Assembly (NCBI GenBank): GCA_963821755.1
Contig: CAWGEX010000003.1
Coordinates: forward strand, 1,364,001 to 1,428,000
From: Bog-473 sp963821755
Lineage (GTDB): Bacteria > Actinomycetota > Acidimicrobiia > Acidimicrobiales > RAAP-2
Length of the DNA: 64,000 nt
Reading direction: 5' to 3'
Part shown: positions 34,657 to 43,870 of the stretch, piece by piece
Position numbering within the stretch: position 1 is the first letter of the stretch
Layout: each line of letters starts with the position of its first letter
Made by a program: the position numbers and the translations under genes
Notes under the pieces: model-generated
The model's input: only the letters and a program-made list of their open reading frames with translations
Told to the model about the DNA's origin: nothing
The model's database searches: none

Positions 34657-37026
34657 TCACGAGTACCACCCGAGCACGTCGACCACGACGTTGACGGCAC
34701 CGGCGAGGTTGAAGATCGATATCTGCCCGGTGCCCGGGTTGATGGTGGCCACCACCATGTTGGCCCGTATCTCTCCGACGGCGGGATTGAGGTCGGACGA
34801 CACGGGAACGGGCAGGGCGGGGAACACGGTGAGAAAGGTGGGCTGGTTTGGTTGGATGCCGGTGAGGTTGACCGCGACGGCGGTGGCCCCCTGGGGCACC
34901 CCGGCCAAGCCGCGGATGTTCAAGGTGAGCGGGGTACCCGAGCCGATGGGGTGCCCGTTGCACTGGGCGGGCGCTCCGGAGAGGTTGGAGGGGTTGCCCG
35001 CCCTGGTATCGCAGATCCGGACGGGTGCGGCCTCGGCACTGAACTGAGATCCCGAGCCACTTGCGGCCGAGTAGTAGCCCGACACGTCGACGATCACATC
35101 GGCGGCGACCGAGCTGTAGACCGTGATGTCGCCCGGCAGCGCCCCGGTGGTCGAGAGCGGCACGATCACCCGGTTGGTCGTGACCTGGCCCGCCCCGTAG
35201 TTGACGTTGGAGGTGGCGGCAGGCCGGGTTGTGTCCTCGGGATAGACCGTCAGGATTCCCGCCGCGCTGGGGTTGGCCACCGTGACGTTGAAGACCGCGG
35301 CGGTGGCACCGGCCGGGATCCCGTCGTTGACTCCCGCCACCGCCACGTTGACGGAGCCGCCGGCGGCGAGGGTCATACCCCGGTTGCCCGTCCCGTTGCA
35401 CTGGTTGAGCGGGGCTCCGGTGAGGTTCGAGGGGTTCCCGGCCCGGGTGTCACAGATCCGTGCGGGCGAAGGCAAGGCGTTGTAGAGACCCGCTCCCGCT
35501 CCCCCTGAGGCGCTCGGCCCGGTGTACCCCTCCACGTCGACCACCAGATCGGACCGGACCGACGAGTAGAAGGAGACGGCCCCACCGGCCCCAATCCCCA
35601 CTTCGACCAGGTTGGGCACGACTTCACCCCCCACATAGTTGATGTTCGACGCCACCGGCAACACCGCGTCGGCCGGATAGGCGGTCACAATGCCCGGGGC
35701 GCTGGGATTGACCACGGTGACATTGAGCACGACCGCGGTGGCGTTGGCCGGAACCCCGAAGGAGCCGGCCACGTTGACGAGCAGGGTCCCCCTGGTTGGG
35801 ATGGTCTGCCCGTTGCACTGATTAGCAGGTGCGGTGTTGAGGTTGGAGGGGTTGCCCGCCCTGGTATCGCAGATGCGGACCGGGGCGAGCGGGCTATAGG
35901 GGGCTGGAACAAATACAGACATCGACAATGTCGTCGCGGCGTATTGACTATGGGCATCCGTGACCTCGAAGGTGACGTTTTGGTTGCCCGCCACGGTGGG
36001 CATGCCGGTGATCGCACCGGTCGACGCGTTGAGCATCAGTCCCGTGGGCAGCGTCCCACTGGCAATCGACCAGACCAAGGGACCTACGCCACCATTTGCG
36101 GTCAGCGTTTGTGAATATGAAGTGTTGATATCGACCGTAGGAAGTGAGGTGGTCGTAATCGAAAGCGGAGGATTGGGCGGCTGGCCGTACGTGACGGTGA
36201 ATCCGCTGGCGGTGAGAGTGCTTGGATAGGCAATGGTATTGGAGCTTGCGTCGATCATGTCTATGGGGGTCACTCCGGTTGAAGCCAAGTCCGACGCGCT
36301 GGCTCCGAGGTTGCTGAACGGTGTTGTACCAAAGTTGGCCAACGGTGGCTGCGAGTTGACTGGTGGCTGCCCGCTCGACACGGTCGGGTCTTCCACGATC
36401 CACTCGGCCGAGCTCGCCGGTCCAACGTAAGTGAATGGCTGGGAGAAGAAATCCCCCGATGTGTTATCGGCGATGGTGATTGTCCACAAGGTGGGTGAGT
36501 CCTGGATGACCGTCGCCTGCATGTCGTCACCCGGCGAGACAACTCCGATTTCGATGGACGCGGCGGGAAGAATCTCGTACCAGGCGAAGTACTGCGTGCC
36601 ACCGTTCTGCGTGATTGAGGACGTACCAGTTTGAATCAATGAATTGTTCGTCGCTCCGTCGATGCCGATCCATTGGGAAGACGCAGCGAGGACCCCGGAT
36701 GGCTGTACCGCGGGTACGGTCCACTCCCCACCCACACCGGAGAATGTGTTTGTCAATCCACCAGTGTCCACGTAGCCCGACCAGTTGGTGGAATTCGCGG
36801 TATTTGTTGTGCCGGAAATATGTGGACCGAGGGTCGGCACCCGGTGCTCGGGTGCTGGCTGGGGCCGGTCAGCCGCGGCCACGTGGAAATGGCCCAGCGC
36901 CGGCCACCCAGTGACTGTCGCCCTCTGTGCGGCCTGGGCTCCAGCGCCTCCAACCCCCACAGCCGAAACCCCGGCAATCAGCGCCAAGGAAACCAGCACC
37001 CCCGCCAAGCGATTCCGGTAACGCAT
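34657..37026 (-). CDS. Secreted G1-type glutamic peptidase with Ig-like and three 'DTR' repeat modules
   Basis: 789 residues. A signal peptide (1-33) and propeptide-like segment precede a G1 (eqolisin) domain at about 78-280: NSTNWSGYVDTGG, catalytic Gln118 in SSQWIGIDG and catalytic Glu in SAEWIVEDPT (208-212). Next is a putative Ig domain (about 285-372, LPTGLMLNASTGAITGMPT). Three copies of a 130-140-residue module follow, each opening PVRICDTRAGNPSNL and closing VVDVxGY/WY. The G1 domain would cut proteins at acid pH outside the cell; the modules probably attach to the surface or a polymer (inference). GGAGGT precedes the ATG. Confidence 0.85.
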   Translation of the reverse strand: MRYRNRLAGVLVSLALIAGVSAVGVGGAGAQAAQRATVTGWPALGHFHVAAADRPQPAPEHRVPTLGPHISGTTNTANSTNWSGYVDTGGLTNTFSGVGGEWTVPAVQPSGVLAASSQWIGIDGATNNSLIQTGTSSITQNGGTQYFAWYEILPAASIEIGVVSPGDDMQATVIQDSPTLWTITIADNTSGDFFSQPFTYVGPASSAEWIVEDPTVSSGQPPVNSQPPLANFGTTPFSNLGASASDLASTGVTPIDMIDASSNTIAYPSTLTASGFTVTYGQPPNPPLSITTTSLPTVDINTSYSQTLTANGGVGPLVWSIASGTLPTGLMLNASTGAITGMPTVAGNQNVTFEVTDAHSQYAATTLSMSVFVPAPYSPLAPVRICDTRAGNPSNLNTAPANQCNGQTIPTRGTLLVNVAGSFGVPANATAVVLNVTVVNPSAPGIVTAYPADAVLPVASNINYVGGEVVPNLVEVGIGAGGAVSFYSSVRSDLVVDVEGYTGPSASGGAGAGLYNALPSPARICDTRAGNPSNLTGAPLNQCNGTGNRGMTLAAGGSVNVAVAGVNDGIPAGATAAVFNVTVANPSAAGILTVYPEDTTRPAATSNVNYGAGQVTTNRVIVPLSTTGALPGDITVYSSVAADVIVDVSGYYSAASGSGSQFSAEAAPVRICDTRAGNPSNLSGAPAQCNGHPIGSGTPLTLNIRGLAGVPQGATAVAVNLTGIQPNQPTFLTVFPALPVPVSSDLNPAVGEIRANMVVATINPGTGQISIFNLAGAVNVVVDVLGWYS

Positions 37027-37173
37027 TCGACCTCCAGCCGGTCATTTTATTCTGGTAGAGCATGACAGCTTTCCTGGGTCGGGGGAAGGCGAAAAGCTCA
37101 ACAATCATCCCCTTCTCCATTTTGCCGCCGTGGACTCGCGAAGTTCAGGCCCTCACCTACCGACCGGGATCCC

Positions 37174-38022
37174 TCAGTGAAACAGCACCTCGGAGAACGT
37201 TTTGCTCCAAGGGCGGGTCAGGGTACGGAGTTTGGCGCATCCTTCCTCTCCGACCGCGGCATAGGGGGCGGCCGATAATTGGTCGGTCCGGTCCTCGATC
37301 TCCTGGCGGGACGCAGCGCCCCGATCGGTGAAGGCCAGATCGTCGCTGTCGGTGAGCCAACCCCGCGAGCGCATGGAGTCGGCGGCGGCGTTCCAGTCCT
37401 CGTGGGACCAGCCGCGGGTGGTGCGCAAGAGGTCCGCCGGCACATCGCCCCCTGCGGCGTGTGTCAAGAGTGCGTCAAGGCCCGAGAGGCCGTACGTCAC
37501 GAGCAACGCGATGTGGGCGTCTCCTCGATACTCCCTGAGGATGGACTGCGCGTGCCAGAGCACCAGGTGTGGCGCCTCGGGCCAGGGCAATTGCGCATGC
37601 CCCGCGCACAAGGGCCGCCCCTCAATGTGGGCGCTGGCCTCCTCGGCCATGGCCCGGGCCAGCTCGGCGGCAAGCCGCATCTCCTCGGACCGGACGGCGT
37701 CGTCACCGATGAGGCGCCGGAACGCCCCATCGACCGCGGCGAAGCGGGCCGCCACCAACGCCTCGGGCGTCGTGGTGGTCCAGGCCTTCGGGATGGCGGC
37801 ATGCACCAGCTCAGGATTGAAATTGAAGAAGGTGGAAATCACCACCTCCGCCGACACGGCGCCCATGGGTGCGGCCCGGGACGCGAAATATCCGTCGCGT
37901 CCAGTGATCCCCAAGGCGGCGTAGGCCTCGGCCGCCTCAGGAACGAAGTAGATCATGCCGTGAAGCGGTTCGGCGGTCCGCCAGGTCTTGCGGGCCAACA
38001 GCGCCGCGCCATCGGTACTCAC
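37174..38022 (-). CDS. SCO6745-family protein (MarR-like)
   Basis: 282 residues. ARKTWRTAEPLHGMIYFVPEA, ASRAAPMGAVSAEVVISTFFNFNPELV, LPWPEAPHLVLWHAQSILREYRGD and the C-terminal RTTRGWSHEDWNAAADSMRSRG...LTDSDDLAFTDRG follow the order of the actinobacterial SCO6745 family, whose C-terminal part resembles a winged-helix domain. No activity has been shown to my knowledge. GTG 38022 overlaps the upstream stop (GTGA) and has GGAGGAG upstream, so it is coupled to the inositol-phosphatase-like gene. Confidence 0.8.
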   Translation of the reverse strand: MSTDGAALLARKTWRTAEPLHGMIYFVPEAAEAYAALGITGRDGYFASRAAPMGAVSAEVVISTFFNFNPELVHAAIPKAWTTTTPEALVAARFAAVDGAFRRLIGDDAVRSEEMRLAAELARAMAEEASAHIEGRPLCAGHAQLPWPEAPHLVLWHAQSILREYRGDAHIALLVTYGLSGLDALLTHAAGGDVPADLLRTTRGWSHEDWNAAADSMRSRGWLTDSDDLAFTDRGAASRQEIEDRTDQLSAAPYAAVGEEGCAKLRTLTRPWSKTFSEVLFH

Positions 38023-38759
38023 AGTGACTCCTCCTTCAAGAGCTGGGCGGCCAGTTGCGACGTTGCCGCCACTATCGGTCGGCGTGGCGCGTCGTCGCGC
38101 ACGACCAATTCGGCCCCGTCGCGTTCGACCACGACCGCGCCGGCCTCCTGGCAAATCAGGAGACCAGCCAGATAGTCCCAGCCGTAGAGCGTGCTGCGCC
38201 CCACCAGCATGTAGGCATCGAGCACGCCCTCGGCCACCGCGCAGAACTCCAGCGACGCCGCACCAAGCGTTCGAAACTGGGCCCAGCCGGGATGGTGCCC
38301 AGGGAACCCCGAAATTCCCACGATCGCCGACGACAGCTCCTGGCAGCCTGAAGGCTTCAGGGCTGCACCATCGCGATCGGCGCCACCACCCCGCACGGCG
38401 GCGTACCGGGTGCCGGTGGCCAGATTCACCACCAGCCCGATCAGCGGTCCCTCCGCGTCGAGCACGCAGATGCTGGTGGCGTAGAACGGAATCTTCCGGT
38501 GGGCGTTGGTCGAACCGTCCACCGGGTCAATCACCGCCAGGAACCTCGATGTGGACTCGCCGGTCATTCCCGATTCCTCAGACAGGACGGTGAACCCGGC
38601 CCCGTGCAGGATGGGGAGCGCGGCGCCATCGGCGGCCAGATCGAGGTGATACTGACCCGGTCGGGTGCCCGCTAAACCCCACTCACTGAGGCCATCGAGG
38701 GCCTGGCGGATGGCCTGGACGGCGTCGTCAAGGACCCCGAGCATTTGGATCTCATCCAC
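38019..38759 (-). CDS. Inositol-monophosphatase-family phosphatase
   Basis: 246 residues. Metal-binding motifs VIDPVDGSTN and GWDYLAGLLICQEAGAVV (WDxxAG) are intact, as is the upstream ESGMTGE glutamate motif. The family dephosphorylates inositol-1-phosphate, histidinol phosphate or PAP; the particular substrate cannot be read. The GTG at 38759 is used; an ATG five codons on is possible. It is translationally coupled to the SCO6745-like gene. Confidence 0.88.
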   Translation of the reverse strand: MDEIQMLGVLDDAVQAIRQALDGLSEWGLAGTRPGQYHLDLAADGAALPILHGAGFTVLSEESGMTGESTSRFLAVIDPVDGSTNAHRKIPFYATSICVLDAEGPLIGLVVNLATGTRYAAVRGGGADRDGAALKPSGCQELSSAIVGISGFPGHHPGWAQFRTLGAASLEFCAVAEGVLDAYMLVGRSTLYGWDYLAGLLICQEAGAVVVERDGAELVVRDDAPRRPIVAATSQLAAQLLKEESL

Positions 38760-38811
38760 GGGTCAGGACCCTACCTGGCCTCGCCACTTCCCCCATTAGG
38801 CTGATCGCCCT

Positions 38812-39369
38812 GTGGCAGCCATCGACGTCGCCGGCTACGTGGCCGACCTGAAGGATCACTCCGTCGATCACGGCTTCCACGTCCATGACGAACGCCATTT
38901 CGTCGAAACATACTCCCTGCGTCAGGTGTGGGAGGTCGATCTGCACCCCGAGGAAGGGTGCGGCGGCCCGTTGGACCTCCACCTCGCGCTCGACGTGGAC
39001 CCCCGCGTCCTCCTCTCCTTCGAAGATGCCGTTGTCCTCCTCACCGAAGAGGAGGAGCCCCCCGATGAGTTCCACTTTCCCCTGACCTTCACCTGGGCCC
39101 TTCCGCCCCTGCCTAGCGGACCCGACCTCCTCCGCCTGGCCATCGACCTGGCCGGTGTCGGTGGAATCGAGCTCCCGTTGGAGGTATCGGCCATCGATTC
39201 CTTCGCCAGCGCCACCGATGGCTCGGAGCGACGTTTGAGCATCGTGGCACGCCACCCCGTGTCGCTCTCCCGCGTCCTCGGTGGCGAGGAGCTCCTCTGT
39301 GATGTCTTCGATCGCGCCCTGGCTGTGAGCCGATTTCTCCTCGAGTCAGCTGACGGCTGGCTCCGCTGA
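38812..39369 (+). CDS. Acidic protein of unknown function
   Basis: 185 residues, unrecognised. It is acidic (for example LLTEEEEPPDEF), has no signal peptide or membrane segment and reads like a compact cytoplasmic protein. The GTG start at 38812 is divergent from the inositol-phosphatase-like gene. A lipoprotein gene follows immediately (stop 39369, next GTG 39371), so they are co-transcribed. No homologue can be named. Confidence 0.6.
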   Translation: MAAIDVAGYVADLKDHSVDHGFHVHDERHFVETYSLRQVWEVDLHPEEGCGGPLDLHLALDVDPRVLLSFEDAVVLLTEEEEPPDEFHFPLTFTWALPPLPSGPDLLRLAIDLAGVGGIELPLEVSAIDSFASATDGSERRLSIVARHPVSLSRVLGGEELLCDVFDRALAVSRFLLESADGWLR

Positions 39370-39370
39370 G

Positions 39371-39817
39371 GTGCGCCGGCTGCTCTCCTTGAGTGCGATC
39401 ACTGTCGGTGTCACGTTCGGACTCAGCGCCTGCAGCACCATGAGCGGAGCGGACTTGGCCCGCCAGGCCTGTGTGCATGTCAATCGCTCATTGCGCGACT
39501 ACGCGCTCTCCTCTCGCCCGGGCACGTCTGCTGCCCTGGTCTCCCAGCTCCGCAGCAGGGCCGACGGCGAATTGCACATTGCCCTCCCTTTCGCCGCCCA
39601 GGCCAACTCGGCCGATGGTTCATGGAACTCCCTCATGACGACCATTGCCGAAGTGGGCACGGTTGATGAAGGGCACCTTGTCCCGGCGCTCAGAGCCCAA
39701 TGCGTGCTGGCCAACACCAAGGTCAATGTCAATCCGCAGAACGGAAACCCCCAGAACGTCAACCGGCAGAACGTCAACCCGCAGAACGTCAACCCGCAGG
39801 GGCCGTCGGGCTCGTAA
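39371..39817 (+). CDS. Small lipoprotein with Asn-Pro-Gln-Asn repeat tail
   Basis: 148 residues. LSLSAITVGVTFGLSAC ends in a lipobox Cys, so it is probably a lipid-anchored exported protein. The body is helical, and the last 30 residues repeat NPQN/NxQNV units (encoded by 12-15-bp repeats at 39724-39800). Function unknown. It starts 2 bp after the preceding stop. Confidence 0.65.
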   Translation: MRRLLSLSAITVGVTFGLSACSTMSGADLARQACVHVNRSLRDYALSSRPGTSAALVSQLRSRADGELHIALPFAAQANSADGSWNSLMTTIAEVGTVDEGHLVPALRAQCVLANTKVNVNPQNGNPQNVNRQNVNPQNVNPQGPSGS

Positions 39818-39975
39818 CGCGGTGGGAGCACCGACGGCACGCTCCCCATGCCCGTCAATTGCGGTCCGCGCGAAATACCCTGGACCTTCTGAGCCCCACT
39901 CGTCCCCCCTCGTCGCCTCACTCACGTCACCGGCTCCCGCAATCCAACCGGGCCCGGACTCGGAGGAGGAGGTCC

Positions 39976-40602
39976 GTGGTCCTCGTCGTCGTGACCGGCC
40001 TGGCTGCCGTGGCCGTGAGCGCGCTGTTGGTCGGCGGCGGTGGCTCGGGGGTGAGCCCGCTGCGAACTCGCATCGTGGCCATCGCCCAAGGTCAGGTGGG
40101 CTATCGGACCAATCCCTCCGACAGCTACTGCAATCGCTTCAGCGCGTACTGGCACGCCGGGACCGCCGGCTGCGGCAACGACAACCGTTCGGAGCAATGG
40201 TGCGCCGACTTCGCCGCCTGGGTCTGGAAGCAGGCGGGCGCCGAGGTCCTCTACGAGTTGGCACCGAACTTCCTCAACTCCGACTCAGCCAGCTTCTACG
40301 TGTGGGGTCTCGACCACGGGACGTGGCACCCGGTCACCTCGCGCTATCAGCCCCAACCCGGCGATGTCGCCATCTACGGCCTCGACGCCACCGCTGTCAC
40401 CGCGCAACACGTGGCCATCGTGACCAGCGCCACGGCCCACGACGATGCACCTGACGTGATCAATGGCGACGGAGATCGCTCTGGCTTCAGCGTGGTCGAG
40501 GTCGGGACCAGCCAGTCCTACGGCGACGTCAAGGGCCATGGCGCCCCGCTCTCCGGCTACGTGTCTCCCTCCGAACCCACTTCCGCAGCCGCGCCGTCTT
40601 GA
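39976..40602 (+). CDS. Secreted CHAP-domain peptidoglycan hydrolase
   Basis: 208 residues. A hydrophobic N-terminus (VLVVVTGLAAVAVSALLVG) is followed by a CHAP domain: IVAIAQGQVGYRTNPSDSYCNRF, nucleophile C76 in SEQWCADFAAWVW, His in TAQHVAIVTS, and the polar residue in DVINGDGD. Such domains act as cell-wall amidases or endopeptidases. GTG 39976 is preferred because GGAGGAGGAGG ends 3 nt before it; the upstream in-frame extension is low-complexity. It follows the lipoprotein gene by 158 bp. Confidence 0.83.
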   Translation: MVLVVVTGLAAVAVSALLVGGGGSGVSPLRTRIVAIAQGQVGYRTNPSDSYCNRFSAYWHAGTAGCGNDNRSEQWCADFAAWVWKQAGAEVLYELAPNFLNSDSASFYVWGLDHGTWHPVTSRYQPQPGDVAIYGLDATAVTAQHVAIVTSATAHDDAPDVINGDGDRSGFSVVEVGTSQSYGDVKGHGAPLSGYVSPSEPTSAAAPS

Positions 40603-40638
40603 ACGGCGAGGTCCGCCCGAATCCTGCCTGCCGCCCGC

Positions 40639-42108
40639 TCAGCCGGGGGTGTACCCGGCCGGCAGGGCAATGGACTTTTTCTCCAGGAAGGTCTCCAACC
40701 CCTCGGGCCCGAACTCGCGCCCGACACCCGATTCCTTGTAGCCGCCGAATGGCGTGGCAAAGTCGATGGGCGACGTAGCGTTGAGCATGTAGGTCCCGGT
40801 GCGGACTTGGCGGGCGATGCCGAGGCCACGGTCATTATCGCCTGTCCATACCGAGCCGCAGAGCCCGTAGCTCGAGTCATTGGCGATCTCCACGGCCTGC
40901 TCGTCCCCGTCGTAGGGGATCACCACCAGCACCGGACCGAAGATCTCCTCTTGGGCGATCTTCATTTTGTTGTCGACGTGGGAGAACACCGTGGGCTCGA
41001 CGTACCACCCCTTGTCGAAGGCGCTGCCGCTGGGTCTCCCGCCGCCCAAGGCCACGGTGGCCCCCTCCTCGCGTCCGCTGTCGAGATACCCCTCGATGCG
41101 CGCCCGCTGCCGCTCGGCCACCACCGGTCCCACTTCGGTCGCCGGATCCATCGGGTCGCCGACCGCCATGGCGGCCACGCCGCCCACCAGGGCATCGACC
41201 ACTTCGTCGTAGCTGGCCCGCGGGGCCAGAATCCGGGTCTGGGCGATGCAGGCCTGGCCGTTGTTCATGAGCGCATTGGGCAACAGCGCCGGGATCGTCG
41301 TGGAGAGATCGGCGTCGTCGAGAATAATGGCCGCCGACTTGCCTCCGAGCTCCAGCGTGCAGCGCTTCAGTCGTTCACCGCAGAGCCCACCGATGCGCTT
41401 GCCCCCGACGCCCGACCCGGTGAAGGAGATCTTGTCCACGCCCGTGTGCGTGACCAGGTGCTCACTCACCTCGCGCCCGGCGGGGACGACCGAGAGGACG
41501 CCCTTGGGCAGCCCGCAGTCGGTAAAGATCTCGGCCAGGCGGAAGGCGTCCAAGGGGGTCTCGGGAGCCGGCTTGAAGACGACCGTGCACCCGGCCAACA
41601 GTGACGGCGCCAGCTTCGCCGCGGCAATGAACAGGGGCACGTTCCACGGAGCGATGGCCCCCACCACGCCCACCGGCTCCTTGGTCACCAACACGGATGG
41701 GTTCAACAGCCCGCTGCGTACCTCGTCAAACGCGAAGGTCGAAGCCATGTCGGCGTAGTAGCCGAAGACCATGGAAGGAGCCAGCACCTGGCCCATGGCG
41801 GCGAAGGAGATTGGTGAACCCATCTCCTTCGTGATGATCTCGGCCAGGTCGCCCATTTCGGCCGTGATCTGCGCCGCCACCTTGGTCAAGATGGCACCAC
41901 GTTCGGACGGCGTCATGCGCGGCCAGGGTCCGCGGTCAAAGGCCGCACGGGCCGCCGCCACCGCCTTGTCGATATCCGCTTCGGTGCCGTCGGGCACCCG
42001 GGCGATGACCTCTTCGGTGGAGGGCGAGACGACGCCGATGGTCTCTGTGCCCTCGGAGGCGATCCAATCGCCGCCGATGAACAAGCGGTCGTAGTCCCGA
42101 ATCGCCAT
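40639..42108 (-). CDS. NAD(P)-dependent aldehyde dehydrogenase
   Basis: 489 residues. Complete ALDH pattern: IAPWNVPLFIAAAKLAPSL and CTVVFKPAPETPL for cofactor binding, ISFTGSGVGGKRI, LELGGKSAAIILDDADL with the general-base Glu, nucleophile C287 in NNGQACIAQT, and EEIFGPVLVVIPYD. It oxidises an aldehyde to the acid; substrate range unknown. GGGAGGG precedes the ATG. It is divergent from the APH-like kinase gene. Confidence 0.93.
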   Translation of the reverse strand: MAIRDYDRLFIGGDWIASEGTETIGVVSPSTEEVIARVPDGTEADIDKAVAAARAAFDRGPWPRMTPSERGAILTKVAAQITAEMGDLAEIITKEMGSPISFAAMGQVLAPSMVFGYYADMASTFAFDEVRSGLLNPSVLVTKEPVGVVGAIAPWNVPLFIAAAKLAPSLLAGCTVVFKPAPETPLDAFRLAEIFTDCGLPKGVLSVVPAGREVSEHLVTHTGVDKISFTGSGVGGKRIGGLCGERLKRCTLELGGKSAAIILDDADLSTTIPALLPNALMNNGQACIAQTRILAPRASYDEVVDALVGGVAAMAVGDPMDPATEVGPVVAERQRARIEGYLDSGREEGATVALGGGRPSGSAFDKGWYVEPTVFSHVDNKMKIAQEEIFGPVLVVIPYDGDEQAVEIANDSSYGLCGSVWTGDNDRGLGIARQVRTGTYMLNATSPIDFATPFGGYKESGVGREFGPEGLETFLEKKSIALPAGYTPG

Positions 42109-42249
42109 TGCACCCTCCCTCGGTCCGTGGCCTCTCGGCCACCAGTCAACGACTGCACGTGCAGCGTGCCCACAGGGTAGCCAATCAGGCCTGTAAGAAA
42201 ACAGCCGACCGCTCCGTCCAGCCTGTCCAGGTGCCTAAACTCCCGCTCC

Positions 42250-43338
42250 ATGCCCGACCTCGCCCAACGCGACCCCTCAGAGGTCGCTTCTGTCCTCTCG
42301 CGCTGGCTCGCCACGAAGTTGGGGAAAGAGGCCCGGCCCGAGGTCTTCGACGTGCAGGCACCGGCCTCGAACGGATTCTCGAATGAGACCATCCTGTGCC
42401 GCACCCGGATCACCACCAAGGGCGTGACCTCGGAACAGCGACTGGTCGTCCGGGTGGCCCCCACCAAGCACCTTCTCTTCATGGATGCCCAGTTCGACAC
42501 CCAGTACCGCGTCATGCGCTCGCTCTCGGACGGCGACACGGGCATTCCGCTGCCGCCGCTCGGCTGGTACGAGGAGGACCCGCAGTATCTCGGCGTGCCC
42601 TTCTTCACCATGGACCACGTCGAGGGAGACGTGCCGACCGACAACCTTCCCTACACGATCGAGGGTTGGGTGATCGAGGCAACGCCCGAGCAGCAGAGCA
42701 CCATGTGGTGGAGCGGGATCGACGCCATGGCCGCAGTCCACCGCACGGACTGGCGCACCCTGGGCCTGGACTGGCTGGGCCAGCCCCGTCGCGGCCGCCC
42801 CGGTCTTGAGCAGCAGATGTCGTACTACCGCGACTTTCTCGACTGGGCCGCCAAAGGCTCCCCCCAGCCCACCCTCGAGGCCACGTGGACGTGGTTGGTC
42901 GACCACCAGCCGGCCGAGGAAGGCGACGTGGTGATCAGTTGGGGCGACAGCCGAATCGGCAACATGATCTGGCGCGACTTCAAATGTGTCTCCGTCTTGG
43001 ACTGGGAGATGGCGACGCTCGGGCAACCCGAAATGGACCTCGGATGGTGGCTCTACTTCAATCGGCAGTTCGCCGACGGCCTGGGTCTCCCCCGCCCGCC
43101 CGGTTTCGCCTCGCACGAGGAGACCATCGCCCGTTACAGCGAGCTCATGGGGCGCCCGATGAAGGACCTCTTCTTTTACGAGATCTTCTCCGGTTTCCGC
43201 TTCGCCGCCATCATGGTCCGGTTGGCCGAGCTCACCAGGGAGAGCGACGCGTTGCCCGATGATCCCGACACCACCTCGACCAACAATCTGGCCACTCAAC
43301 TCTTGGCCACCATGTTGGATCTCCCGGCCCCAAGCTGA
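42250..43338 (+). CDS. APH/choline-kinase-like phosphotransferase (ACAD10/11 type)
   Basis: 362 residues. The kinase fold is seen as NGFSNETILCRTRI (ATP loop), FFTMDHVEGDVPTD (hinge), VISWGDSRIGNMIWRD (catalytic loop with Asp and Asn) and VSVLDWEMATLGQPEMDLGWWLYF (metal-binding Asp and downstream motif). This is the subgroup associated with acyl-CoA dehydrogenase ACAD10/11, which phosphorylates 4-hydroxyacyl-CoAs, rather than an antibiotic kinase. ATG start 42250. Confidence 0.87.
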   Translation: MPDLAQRDPSEVASVLSRWLATKLGKEARPEVFDVQAPASNGFSNETILCRTRITTKGVTSEQRLVVRVAPTKHLLFMDAQFDTQYRVMRSLSDGDTGIPLPPLGWYEEDPQYLGVPFFTMDHVEGDVPTDNLPYTIEGWVIEATPEQQSTMWWSGIDAMAAVHRTDWRTLGLDWLGQPRRGRPGLEQQMSYYRDFLDWAAKGSPQPTLEATWTWLVDHQPAEEGDVVISWGDSRIGNMIWRDFKCVSVLDWEMATLGQPEMDLGWWLYFNRQFADGLGLPRPPGFASHEETIARYSELMGRPMKDLFFYEIFSGFRFAAIMVRLAELTRESDALPDDPDTTSTNNLATQLLATMLDLPAPS

Positions 43339-43352
43339 ACGGGCACAGCCCC

Positions 43353-43760
43353 CTATTCGCCGATCGGGTCGGCGTCGACGTCCTCGATCGGATCGTCGGG
43401 ACCGATGAGCACACCGGCCGAGCGCAACCGATCGGCCAGCCACTCGGCTCCGCCTTCAGCCGACATGGCGTCCGGCCAGCCCTCGAGAATCGAGTGCACC
43501 TTCTCGAGGGAATCGACCTGGGCCACCACGTGCACCGTCATCTTCTGCTCTTCACCGGGACCAATTGAATAGCGCTGACCGCCGAAGGGGCCCTGCCGGA
43601 TGTGGGGCACCGGCTCTCGCATGACATAGAGCTCACCGGTGTCCTCGATCCAGTTGAGCTCGTAGCGGGCGCCGTGGACGTCACGCCACTCCGTGCCCAG
43701 CTCGATCTCCGCCGAGGGCCGTCGTCGGGCGTCACCGTCGTAGAACTCCTCGATATCCAT
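43353..43760 (-). CDS. Conserved-looking protein of unknown function
   Basis: 135 residues, acidic, no signal peptide. It starts MDIEEFYDGDARRRPSAEIE and includes ELNWIEDTGELYVMREP and a VHVVAQVDSLEKVHSILEGW helix. The composition is that of a real small cytoplasmic protein, but no family is recognised. ATG start. It is convergent with the kinase gene (15 bp apart). Confidence 0.6.
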   Translation of the reverse strand: MDIEEFYDGDARRRPSAEIELGTEWRDVHGARYELNWIEDTGELYVMREPVPHIRQGPFGGQRYSIGPGEEQKMTVHVVAQVDSLEKVHSILEGWPDAMSAEGGAEWLADRLRSAGVLIGPDDPIEDVDADPIGE

Positions 43761-43870
43761 CGGGGGAGGTTATCCCCCACCAGGGCCGTCGTGGACCCGG
43801 TGGTTGAAGGCGAATCCGACCGCCGTTGGGGGGAGGAATAGGGGGACGCCCACACGGCACCGTCGCCGTC

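Noticed and set aside
29361..37026. A mobile island bounded by the tRNA-Val
   Set aside because: No integrase, transposase or distant att copy was found; only the 13-bp short duplication supports it.
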